Of a DNA stretch of 64,000 nucleotides, positions 33,845-44,126 are shown piece by piece. The translations under genes and the position numbers were made by a program. The notes beneath the pieces were generated by a model. It was not told where the DNA came from and ran no database searches. It worked only from the letters and a program-made list of their open reading frames with translations. The stretch is taken from NCBI GenBank assembly GCA_023101885.1, contig JALPQD010000515.1, forward strand, positions 1,174,501 through 1,238,500, written 5' to 3'. This DNA comes from Typhlomys cinereus. Taxonomy: Eukaryota > Chordata > Mammalia > Rodentia > Platacanthomyidae. How positions within the stretch are numbered: the first letter of the stretch is position 1; each line of letters opens with the position of its first letter.

Positions 33845-34900
33845 GATTGAAACTAGAGCCCTATCTCTTACCTTGTACAAAAACCAACTTGAAATCGATC
33901 AAAGGACCTAGTACAAGAATTGAAATTTTGAAACTATTAAAAAGCAACATACAGAAGACACCCCAAGATATTGGTGCAGTGCTTTTTTTTTAATGGAAGT
34001 TCAACAGTTCAAAAAATAAAAAGAAAGAATTGACAAGTGGGGTTACATCAAATGAAAAATCTTCTATATGGCAAAGGAAACAATCAAGTGGGAATAACTC
34101 ACCTGAAGAGTGGGAGAAAATCTTTGCCAGCTATTCATCTGACAGAAGATTAATATCTACAATATATAAAGGGCTTGTCATAGTTAGGCACAGGTATCAA
34201 CTTGACAGTTGAGGGTTTGAGCTCTGGGCATATTTGTAGAGAATTAGTTGTTGAGTTAAGCCCAGAACAAACCTGCAGGAGATTGTCTAGCTGATGGGGA
34301 AGGCCCAGCCCAAGGGTGAGACTAGGTCCTGGAATAAAATACAGAGAGCTGGTTGAGAGAGTTGGCATCCTTGTGTACACTTGGCCAGACATGCTGGTCT
34401 GGCAAGCAAGGATCGTCCCTACTCTCAGCCATTATGTAGAGATGGTGTGGCCAGTTCCCTATGCCCTGGTGCTCGTGTGAGCTCTCCTGTCAAGCTGGAC
34501 TAAGAACTATAACCAGGAATTGTTAACCCCTTGTTCCCTTAAGCTTTTTGATGGTAATTTATCAGCAACCATGCAGGAGAACTGTTACAGAGCTCGAAAC
34601 TTCAAATATGACTATTGATGCCTGTAATCCCAACACTGGAAGAGAATCCCAAGTTTGACCTCAGTCCATGCTATCTGGTAAGATTATGTCAAAAGAAAAA
34701 AAAATTTAAATTCTAACAAAATAATAAGAAACCCCACAATAAATGAACAAATAATCTAATAAACACATCTCAAAAGAATAAGCACCAATAGTCAGCAAAT
34801 ATTTTTTAAATATTTAATATCTTAAGTTATCAGGAAAATTAAAATCAAAACTACATTGAGACTCCATCATAGTGGCTGTTTAAAAACAAGATGGACTTGC
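33845..34900 (+). mobile_element. Old LINE-1 ORF2 fragment, split by an LTR
   Basis: The segments 33845-34175 and 34690-34900 read as the C-terminal part of L1 ORF2 in order, with stops. The MaLR LTR 34176-34589 lies within it, and a short B1-like piece lies near 34600-34690. Confidence 0.7.
34176..34589 (+). mobile_element. Solo MaLR LTR inserted in an old L1
   Basis: It starts TGTCATAGTTAGG and ends CTGTTACA. The 5-bp repeats GGGCT (34171-34175) and GAGCT (34590-34594) differ at one base. Confidence 0.88.
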
Positions 34901-35080
34901 AAAGATGGTGTGAAAGTTGAAAGGCATGCCACATAAGCAAAAAGACCAGAGTTTGGATAGCTGTATTCCAAGCAAAATGCCAGGCAAGTGTGGTGTAATT
35001 CAAGACTTGCAATCCCAGAGCAAGCAGCTAGCCAGACTGGCCTGATTGAACTGTAAACATAAAACAGCTGCAGGTGTCCC
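34890..35080 (+). mobile_element. Degenerate SINE of family B type
   Basis: Weak match to the family B order: AAAGACCAGAGTTTGGATAG, CCAAGCAAAATGCCAGGCAA, CAATCCCAGAGCAAGCAGC. Confidence 0.4.
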
Positions 35081-35543
35081 CTGGGTTTTGGGGAAGGTCT
35101 TCATATCTATTCATATTCCATTTTGCTCAAACTGTCCATCCTTCATCCAATGTGATAAAAAGAGATGTTGCATTAGACTGATGAAAGATGACTGAGACTG
35201 CCATACAAAATGTCTTGAGGCTTTTTACATGCAAAGATCCTGGTAGAACAGGCTTGGCAGCTTATAACCCAATACCCTAATGTCCTTTGTGTCAGAAGTC
35301 ACCAGAAACTATAGCAGAAACAACCTGAGTCAACAATCCCAACTGAGTTTTGGTCTCAATCATAGCATGGTATTCGATTCTAGTATAGACTTTACTAGTT
35401 GTATATGAAGCATCGAAACAGGTAGAACCCATCACCTCAGTAACAGTGAAAGCAATTACCAACTAAAGAACTGGATGGGGAACCTTGTGGTCAAGTCTCT
35501 TTCTAGGGTGATACAGAATTCAACTTCAAAAGAAACGAGCAAG

Positions 35544-35800
35544 GGCTGGAGAGGTGGCTCAGGGGTTAAACCTCCGCCTTGCAGGCGGAAGGTCCTGAGT
35601 TCTGATCCCAGATCCCACGTATAGATGCCAGGCGGAAGCGGGGGCGGCCTGCACTTCTGGCCCTGGTAGGGCAGAGCCTGTGAATCCTGGGGCAGAAGGA
35701 GGTGGAGGCGTCCATGGTGGTTCGTGAGTTCGTCCGTGGTTCTACACATACACAGACACACACAGACACACACAGACACACACAGACACACACAGACACA

Positions 35801-35837
<37 letters not shown>

Positions 35838-35899
35838 GCGCGCACGCACGCACGCGCACATGCACACAGTTGAATAAATAATAATAATTAATAAAAAAA
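35544..35899 (+). mobile_element. Family A SINE at the 5' end of a SINE-L1 composite
   Basis: Full-length copy with a long CA/CACAGA tract and an A/T-rich tail. Its left side carries the 16-bp repeat AAAAGAAACGAGCAAG (35528-35543). The matching repeat is not at its own right end but after the adjacent L1, at 39043-39058. Confidence 0.93.
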
Positions 35900-38800
35900 T
35901 TTTTAACATACGCAAATCAATAAATGTAATTCATCATGTAAACCAGTCCAAAGTCCAAGACCACATGATACTCTCGATAGATGCAGAAAAAGCTTTTGAC
36001 AAGATCCAACAGCCTTTTATGATCAAAACGCTAGAGACAGTAGGAATGGAAGGAACCTTAATCAATATAATAAAACCTATATACAACAAGCCCACAGCAA
36101 GGATTATGCTCAATGGGGAACAATTGGAATCATTCCCACTTCGATCAGGAACTAGACAAGGCTGTCCACTCTCACCACTTCTATTCAATATTGTACTTGA
36201 AGTCTTAGCTGAAGCCATAAGACAAGAAAGGGACATAAGAGGGATTCAAATCGGCAAGGAAGAAGTCAAGCTATCCCTATTTGCAGATGACATGATCTTA
36301 TACCTGAGTGATCCCAAAAACTCCACCAGGAAGCTCCTGGAACTAATTGAGAAGTTCAGCAGGGTGGCAGGATACAAAATAAATGTGCAAAAATCAGAGG
36401 CCTTCCTATATGCCCAGAATGAAAGAAGTGAAAAAGCCTTGAGAGAAACCATACCATTTACTATAACCCCTAAAAAAATGAAATACCTTGGTATAAACCT
36501 AACTAAGGAGGTAAAGGACCTTTACAATGAAAACTTTAAAACCCTAAAGAAAGAAATTGCAGAAGACACCAGAAGGTGGAAAGACCTCCCTTGTTCCTGG
36601 ATTGGCAGAATCAACATCGTAAAAATGACCATCCTACCAAAGGCAATATACAGATTCAATGCTATACCAATCAAAATCCCAAAGCAATTCTTCAAAGAAG
36701 TTGACCAAACAATCTCAAAGTTCATATGGAGGCACAAAAGACCCAGGATAGCAAAAACAATCCTGAGTAACAAAAACACAGCTGGAGGTATTACCATACC
36801 AAACCTAAGTCTATACTACAAATCCATAGTTATAAAGACAGCCTGGTACTGGCTCCAAAATAGACACACAGATCAATGGATAAGGATTGAAGACCCAGAT
36901 ATAAGCCCACAAAGTTACAGCCATTTGGTCTTTGACAAAGGGGCCCAAAGAATCCAATGGAAAAAGAACAGCATCTTCAACAAATGGTGCTGGCAAAACT
37001 GGATCTCCACATGCAGAAGATTAAAGCTGGACCCGTACTTGTCACCATGTACAAGACTTAATTCCAAATGGATCAAGGACCTTGATATCAGGCCAGAGAC
37101 TTTAAAAACCATAGTTGAAAGGATAGGGAACTCCCTCGAGCTGATTGGGCTAGGCCAACAGTTCCTAAACAGACATCCAATGGCGCAGTCACTGCTACCA
37201 ACTCTCAACAGTTGAGATCTTGTGAAATTAAAGAGCGTCTGTTCAGATAAAGAGATTGTCACACGAGCTCAAAGGCAACCCACAGAATGGGAGAAAATCT
37301 TCACTAACCACATATCTGACAGAGCTCTACTGTCCAGAGTGCACAAAGAACTTAGAAAACTAAACTCCAAGGAAAACACTGGCCCAATTAAAAAATGGGC
37401 CCTGGAACTTCAAAGAAACTTTACCAGGGATGAAATTAAAATGTCTAACAAATATCTTAAAAAATGCTCCACTTCCTTCGCCATCAGGGAAATGCAAATC
37501 AAAACTTCCCTGAGATATCATCTCACCCCGGTCAGGATGGCAAAAATCCACAATACAAACAACGACAAATGCTGGAGAGGATGTGGAGAGAGGGGAACTC
37601 TCCTACATTGTTGGTGGGAATGCAGGCTCATACAGCCACTCTGGCGAGCCGTCTGGAGATTCTTAAAGAAATTAAAGATTGAAATGCCATATGACCCTGC
37701 TATCCCACTTTTGGGAATAACCCCCCATGCAGCAGAGGTTCGCCTCGATAGCACAAGCTCGACCATGTTCATAGCAGCACTGTTTACAATAGCAAAGTCA
37801 TGGAATCAACCTAAATGTCCAACAGTTGACGAGTGGATAAGGAAACAGTGGTACATCTATACAATGGAGTACTACTCAACCATCAAAAATGATGAATTAC
37901 TGGAATTTGCTGGGAAATGGATGTCATTAGAAAGAATTATATTAAGTGAAGTATCCCAAACCCAGAAAATTAAGCGCCGTATGTACTCCCTAATAGGTGA
38001 CTCCTAGTACCAAACTCACCCAGCCCACATTGAGACACTCAAAAGTAAACCTATGTAACACAGTAATTGCAAGGATTATGAACAAGAGAGATGGGGTAGG
38101 AGGGCCACACCAGAAACAAGGAGAGAGGGGACCATGTTACAGCAGAGAAAATAGGCCTCCATCAAGGTCTGCAAGTAAGTAATGAGAAACCTGGTTAAGT
38201 TCACAGATGTTCTTTCCTGATCTCACCAGGAGGGGAGGGCATATAGTCTAGCAGATAAAAAGTAATCATTTTGCAAATGGGTGATGGACCCCCTCCCTCA
38301 CTGAGGTTTCCTACTCTTATTACATCTACCCTTGAATGTGCTATTATAACAAGACTCCAGTTTAACAGCTTTTTGTCTCTGGCCAGGGGGTGACATACAG
38401 TGCCCAGCAGAATGGAGTAAAGGGCATTGCAGGAGCAGCAAAACTGCAAAAGAAAATCAACAAACCACAATCCAGAACTTCAGAGACTATATCAATCACA
38501 TAGAACTAGGCCAGCCTAATCTCTCCCCATCCTGGAGCTCAGGGACATTTGCGGAAGAGGGGGCGGTAAGATTGTAAGAGCAAAAGGATGGGAGGAGCAA
38601 CGATTTGCAAGATTCTCAACAATAGTTGGGGCCAAAGCAATCATAATGGGACTTTGCATGCCCTGCGCAATGTCCAGCGCACTGTTGCCCTCATAAAGTC
38701 TAGCATCTGTTAAGGGCACCGAGACCCCTGGAGGCAAGGGATTGACAGCCATAGTAGTGATCTTATGCTTAAGGGGAACAAGAGAAAGAGCTTATGGATA

Positions 38801-39042
38801 TGCCACTGGGTCCTTATATGTCATCGGAGAGGAGGACCCAGTGGAGAGTTAGGCGTACACAATAAAGGACTCTCTGGGAATTGGGGGGGAGGCACTGGGA
38901 GATGGGGAGGGGGAGGAGGGGGTTCGGGGGGAGGAGGGGGGAGGGAGGGAACTGGCAAAAAATTTTAAAATGTATAATTAAATTTTTAATAAAAAAAAGA
39001 AGTAAAATAAATAAATAAATAATTTTTGAAAATTTAAAAAAA
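35900..39042 (+). mobile_element. LINE-1, 5'-truncated, with ORF2 3' half and 3' UTR
   Basis: Joins directly to the tail of the SINE at 35544-35899. It begins inside the reverse-transcriptase domain. ORF2 is followed by a G-rich 3' UTR (to about 38960) and A-rich tail. The 3' UTR matches the short L1 ends at 3728-3985 and 4235-4825, so all three belong to related subfamilies. Confidence 0.93.
35906..38007 (+). pseudogene. L1 ORF2 C-terminal two thirds, one in-frame stop
   Basis: The frame is open from the truncation point to 38007 except for a TGA at 37213-37215. The reverse-transcriptase fingers and palm are visible, with the [11 protein letters not shown] active-site motif near 36277-36309 (FADD in place of the more usual YADD notation). 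Thumb and connection regions follow, and a cysteine motif (CWRGCGERG...HCWWEC) lies near 37570-37630, typical of the L1 ORF2 C-terminus. The endonuclease domain is absent. The frame preservation points to a fairly recent insertion. It is not an autonomous element. Confidence 0.92.
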
Positions 39043-39145
39043 AAAAGAAACGAGCAAGTGAGTAGCAGCACAGTGTGGTGTCTGCAAGCCTGTTACCAAG
39101 ACCAGGCAGATAACTGAGCCGCCCCAGCTAAACTTGATATAACCC

Positions 39146-39569
39146 TGTTGCAGTCAGCCTGCAACATTGCTGATAAATGACCATTAGACAGCTTAAGGGA
39201 ACAAGAGTTTATTTCTTTATGATAGTCCGGTTACAGTTCTCAGTCCAGCTTGACAGGAGAGCATGCACCAACACCAGGGCCGAGGGAACTGGCCACACCA
39301 TCACTGCATAATGGCTGAAAGGAGGGACGATCCTTATTTCCCAGACCAGCTTGTCTGGCCAAGTGAACAAAAGGATGTCAACTCTTTCAACCAGCTCTCT
39401 GTAATTTATCCAGGGCCTAATCCCACCCACCTTGGGCTGGGTCTTCCCCATCAGCTAGACAATCTCTTTCAGGTTTGCTCTGTGATTAACTCAACCATCA
39501 ACTCTCTACAACTGTGCCCAGAGCCCAAACCCTTAACAGTCAAGTGGACACCTGTGCTTAACTATGACA
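39146..39569 (-). mobile_element. Solo MaLR LTR
   Basis: The plus-strand ends are TGTTGCAGTC and ACTATGACA. The 5-bp repeat AACCC flanks it (39141-39145 and 39570-39574). Confidence 0.92.
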
Positions 39570-40740
39570 AACCCATTCCTGAAGATTTCTGGTATGTGGA
39601 TGGCACAAATATCATCGATGCAAGTGAATACTGACATCATATGGCTGGAGAAAAGAGACGGCAAGAGTGTCCAACAAACTGAGTTTAGATCAGTATGGAT
39701 AACAGTATTCCTTGAGACTTAGCTTGGTATAATTTGTACTGATAACTGGACTGTATTTATAGACAGCTTTATACATAACCCAACAGGAAAAGGAAAACTG
39801 TCAGTTGCTGAACCAATTGCTATGGGAATAACAGATGTGGAAGGAAATACATAACCAGGTTCAGCGGGAATCACAAGCTCTGGTAGTTTTCCATGTGGCA
39901 GCCCTTAGCCACAGCTAAGAGTTCTGGGAATCAGGAAGTAGATATCCTTACCAAAATATGGGCTATCTGACTTCAGATGCCACTAGAGGCTGCTCACTGC
40001 ATTCATGTAAAGTCTCACCACAGAGAAGCCAATAGGCTGGAAAGTAGCTAAAGCCATCAGCCTTCCTATGAAATAGTCTGATAGCCCACATGTTATCCAA
40101 ACATTCAGAGTCTCTTCCTGATTATACTAGGGATGCTACCACAGGGCAAATAAGTAAGTCAACGCACCACAGGGGATTAGTGGCAGACTTCATGGGACTT
40201 ATATCTGATAGATATAAATATGTCCTCATCTATGTGGACATGGACACAGACATCTTGGAGCCAACATCAAACACGTGGCTGTGTTAGGTATAGGAGAGAC
40301 TGGGGGAATTAACAGTGATAGTGACATCCACTTCTCCAACACAAATGTGCAGAAATGGACTGAGGAGCCAAGTCCAGAGGTATTTCCATCTGCCTTTAAC
40401 CCTGCAGGGTCTGGGTTGACTACAAGAAAGAATGTGTTGCCAAACCAGCAGTTTAGCTGCTAATTTAATCCACTGCTACTTTGACCTTGTTCATTATGAC
40501 CCAAAGTAAACTGTGGCCCTCTAAGACAGTTCTTTTACTCACCCACAGTGGTGGAAGGCTCTAAAATACTGTTGGAATTGACTGTTGATACTACTCCACA
40601 GGCTCCTATTTAACATAAATTGATCAACTTCCAAAGATTTCCTTCTTGTTTTCGAATACTTTTAGCTTAAAAAAAATCCTTTGTCATCATTTAAGGAGGA
40701 TTGTGCTAGAGCTTTCCTTTTCTAGATCTGTGCTTGTAAA
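39570..40740 (+). pseudogene. ERV-L-like pol relic: RNase H and integrase
   Basis: The translation shows an RNase H-like WYVDGTN start near 39590 and a later CTDNW-type motif near 39740. It also shows an integrase-like ADFMGL...YVDMDT segment near 40180-40250, and a SDIHFSN...VQKW motif near 40325-40360 followed by FNPAGSGL. The order and motifs fit class III (ERV-L) pol. Many stops and frameshifts are present. No LTR of its own was recognised, since the adjacent MaLR LTR carries its own target duplication. Confidence 0.65.
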
Positions 40741-40789
40741 TGGCATATTCTTTCCCACATCTGAAGAACTGTCTTGACCACTTCTTTTA

Positions 40790-41068
40790 AAAATTTTTTT
40801 TATTATTATTATTATTTATTCAACTGTGCGCATGTGCGTGTGTAGTGTGCGTCTGTGTATGTGTAGAACCACGGACGAATTCGCGAACCACCATGGATGC
40901 CTCCACCTCCTTCTGCCCCGGGATTCACAGGCTCCGCCCTACCAGGGCCAGAAGCGCAGGCCGCCCCCCGCTTCCGCCTGGCGTCTATACATGGGAACTG
41001 GGATCCGAACTCAGGACCTTCCGCCTGCAAGGCGGAGGCTTAACCCCTGAGCCACCTCTCCAGCCCCA
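40790..41068 (-). mobile_element. Family A SINE, minus strand
   Basis: The direct repeat TTGACCACTTCTT flanks it (near 40776 and 41069). The reverse-complement head CTGAGCCACCTCTCCAGCCCC ends at 41068. Confidence 0.93.
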
Positions 41069-41069
41069 T

Positions 41070-42185
41070 TGACCACTTCTTATAGTGCTGTCTGAGACAA
41101 TAGATTCTTTCAGCTTCTGTATATCTGAAAATATCTTTCTTGCAACTTTCTTTTAGGACTACGTTTTCCTTGGGCTGAGAATGCTGGACTAATGCTATCT
41201 TCAGGAGCATCGCTTTGGATTGTCTTTTGATTTTTTTACAAAACATACTTCTTTGGGTAGGTGAGACTGATGCTTTGTCTGGTAATTCTCATGCTATTGC
41301 ATCTGTGGATTTCTCTAACTTAAAAACTTTTTCCCCAGCACCATGATTATCTCTAAACTAACCACATCCCTTGTTTCTTAGTTGTTTCATTTGAATAAAT
41401 CACCAAGTAAATATTTTGAGATAAAAAGCAAAAATAGTAGAGTGCTTTATAATAGATTATTTGATGTTCTCTATATAGAATCATTCAACTTATGGCGACA
41501 CCAGTAGATCACAAGGACTTCTTTCTGCACTACTTAGGCACATGGTGAGCCAACAATTTCATCTACTACCTTTACACTTGTGCAATACTGTAGAGTACTA
41601 TTTTTAACTCGACTGTAATTTTTACTTGTGCATGTTTCCACTTGGGAATCAGTGTCTGATGCTCCTTGAGCAGCACCCTGATTACTCATCTCTTACCTGA
41701 TGCTTCCTCATTTTCAGGAGAAGTTTAAGAAGTTAATCTGAAATGGCCACACCCATTTCGTTCTTCAGGGAGAATGAAATAATGGCGAATCTGTTCTCGG
41801 TTCCCTATCATATAAAGGGATTCTGAATGCTCCCTCAGAGGCATATATAGTGAAGGTTTGATCTCTGCAATTGGGAGAGGGTGGGGCTTTCAGAAAACAG
41901 GGGTAGTAAAACATACTTAAGTCGCTGTGTCCTCAACCAAAGAGGGTTGTGGATTTTTAGTCTCTTCCTTCTCTTTTTTTTCTTTGCCATAAGTATTGAC
42001 TCTGTGTCATATTCACACCCCCCATGACCAGAAGCCTGAAAGTAGAGAGTCCATCTCATCACAGAACATCTAAAACCATGAATAGAATACACTTTTGGTC
42101 TTTAAAAGTTCATCTTAGTTGTTTTTGTTACAGGGATAGAAAGCTCACTCACACACCTACCCACAAACTAAACTATTCATTTTGG
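41070..42185. other. Intergenic; no gene recognised
   Basis: No exon-like or protein-like sequence was recognised in either strand. Composition is ordinary, with several short homopolymer runs. Confidence 0.3.
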
Positions 42186-42189
42186 TACC

Positions 42190-42600
42190 TGCAATAGTTA
42201 ATCTTGATTGTCAAATCGACTGGCCCCGGAATTAACAGAATAGACATCCGACCACCTGAAGAGATTACCTAAATTAAGATACCTGAAATACAAAGACTAC
42301 CCCTAAATGTAGGTGGCACCTTCCAGTAACAGACCAGATAGAAGGAAATGAAAGAAAGAAGAGCTTATGTTTTTGCCTTGGGATGGCAAACTCACCTTCC
42401 CTGATTCAGCCAATCTCTGCTGATATCAGAACCCAGCTTTTTCAACTCTCACATGATCCAGAGACCCTCCATGAATCTTCCAGGCTTCAGCCCCAGATTT
42501 GAGACTGCTAAGATACTCAGCTCCTGAACGGAGCAGTTACAGGCAATCATTGTTGGACTACCTAGATCTTATCCCACAAGCCAATCCCTAAGTTCCCTTT
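42190..42600 (+). mobile_element. Probable old ERVL-type LTR (MLT2-like)
   Basis: GCAATAGTTAATCTTGATTGTCAAATCGAC and a downstream TGTAGGTGGCACCTTCCAGTAA motif resemble the generic start of MLT2-type LTRs. Boundaries are unclear. Confidence 0.4.
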
Positions 42601-42715
42601 TTATGTATATTCATCCAATTAGTTCTGTTCCACCAAAGAACCTTGGCATGTTAGTACCGGTCGATGGTACCAGAATCTGAACTACCTGAAACTTCTTTCG
42701 AATTTTCTGAAACCT

Positions 42716-42975
42716 GGGCTGGAGAAATGGCTCAGGGGTTAAGACTATCTCGCAAGCAAAAGGTCTTGAATTCAGATCCCAGGTCCCATGTAAAAATACC
42801 AGGTAGAAACGGCAGTGACCTGCATTTCTGGTCCTAGTGGGTAGTGCCTGGGAAATCCCAAAAAGAAGCAAGGAGATAGAAGCAATCCAGGATTCCTGTA
42901 GTCACCCTTGGTCCTCCACAGGGATACAAAGTGACCTCTGATACACACAAATAAAAAAAAAATAAAATAAAATGA
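42716..42975 (+). mobile_element. Older SINE (family B)
   Basis: The head GGGCTGGAGAAATGGCTCAG is followed by the body CAGGTCCCATGTAAAAATACC, TGATACACACAAATAAAA and an A-rich tail. Confidence 0.8.
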
Positions 42976-43339
42976 ATTTTCTGAAGGCTCCTCTGGGTCA
43001 GGAGACTGTGACAGAGATGAAGAACTGGTGAGTGATGAGTCTGGTGGGGAGGCCACCACATGCCTGTGACAGTGTGTGAAGTAGCATCGTGTCTTTCTGC
43101 AGACCTCCACATAGGCTTTGACTAACAGATGGAAGGTTGACGTGACCATTTTAAGTATCAAAGTAGACCATGCACAATGGGATTCTACACAACGAGTTCG
43201 ACTTTCTTATCGGAAATGCTCCATGTGTGAAAGGGATGAGGTCATCTATGAACTAAAACTTTACAATTAAACACACATCCAAAATACGGATCATGTGAGA
43301 AGCAGGAAATGACCTCTGAAGTTGTTAAAATACAAGAAA

Positions 43340-43345
43340 TTTATT
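43340..43345 (-). promoter_or_regulatory. Polyadenylation signal downstream of the Gstm4-like gene
   Basis: AATAAA on the minus strand about 785 bp beyond the stop codon. I saw no closer AATAAA between them, so the 3' UTR may be about 800 bp, or an alternative hexamer may be used. Confidence 0.55.
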
Positions 43346-44126
43346 TCACAGGATCTCAGGGAGAGAAGGGATTGAGCAAGGAAGATGGTTCTTACAATGT
43401 CGAGCGGCAAGCCAGGACAAGTCACCTTAAAGGCATCAGAGACTGAGTAGAGACAGGGTCCTAGAGACCTACAGATGTGTCACAACCATTACCATCGGGA
43501 GCAGAGAGGAACCCAGCTCACGGATGGGGACTCCTACCAACCCCTGAGATCTGCATGGCAGGCCTCCAAAACCAGAATGAAAGAGATCCGAGCCTACTAA
43601 GACCTGTGGACTTAGACCCACCTGTGGCTTCCTATAAAAATGCCCGATGTCAGATGGGACAAGGAAGCCCCAATCCCCTGCCTAACCCACCCTGTGAACT
43701 CAGTCTGATCAGTATGGCAGCCAGAGCAAGTGTGGGCCAAGCTTTGGGGAAAGGGTGTCGGTCGGGGTCTTCACTGGGAACAGGGCCACATGCCAGGCAT
43801 CTCAGGCCTCCTGGGAGGCATGGGGAATCTAAGGCTGAGGTCTGAGGGAGGGCCCAGCTGCGCTCTTCAAGGCAGTACCGTCACAGATGGACAGGACCAC
43901 TAGGTGGGAATCAGTTTGGGTCATATCAGAAGGGGACTTAGCTGAAGGTAAACGAGGATCTTGGATTTTACAGGGCCTGAATGGGCAGGCACTAGGTACG
44001 AGAGAAGAGAGCCCGTGCACCCTTAGGGTTGGGAATGAGCCGGAAAGAAGGAAAATGTGGCACCAGAACCTCAGTCCAGCTGATCCCCAGAACCCTAGGC
44101 AACATACTACCTACCCCTTCAAGGCC

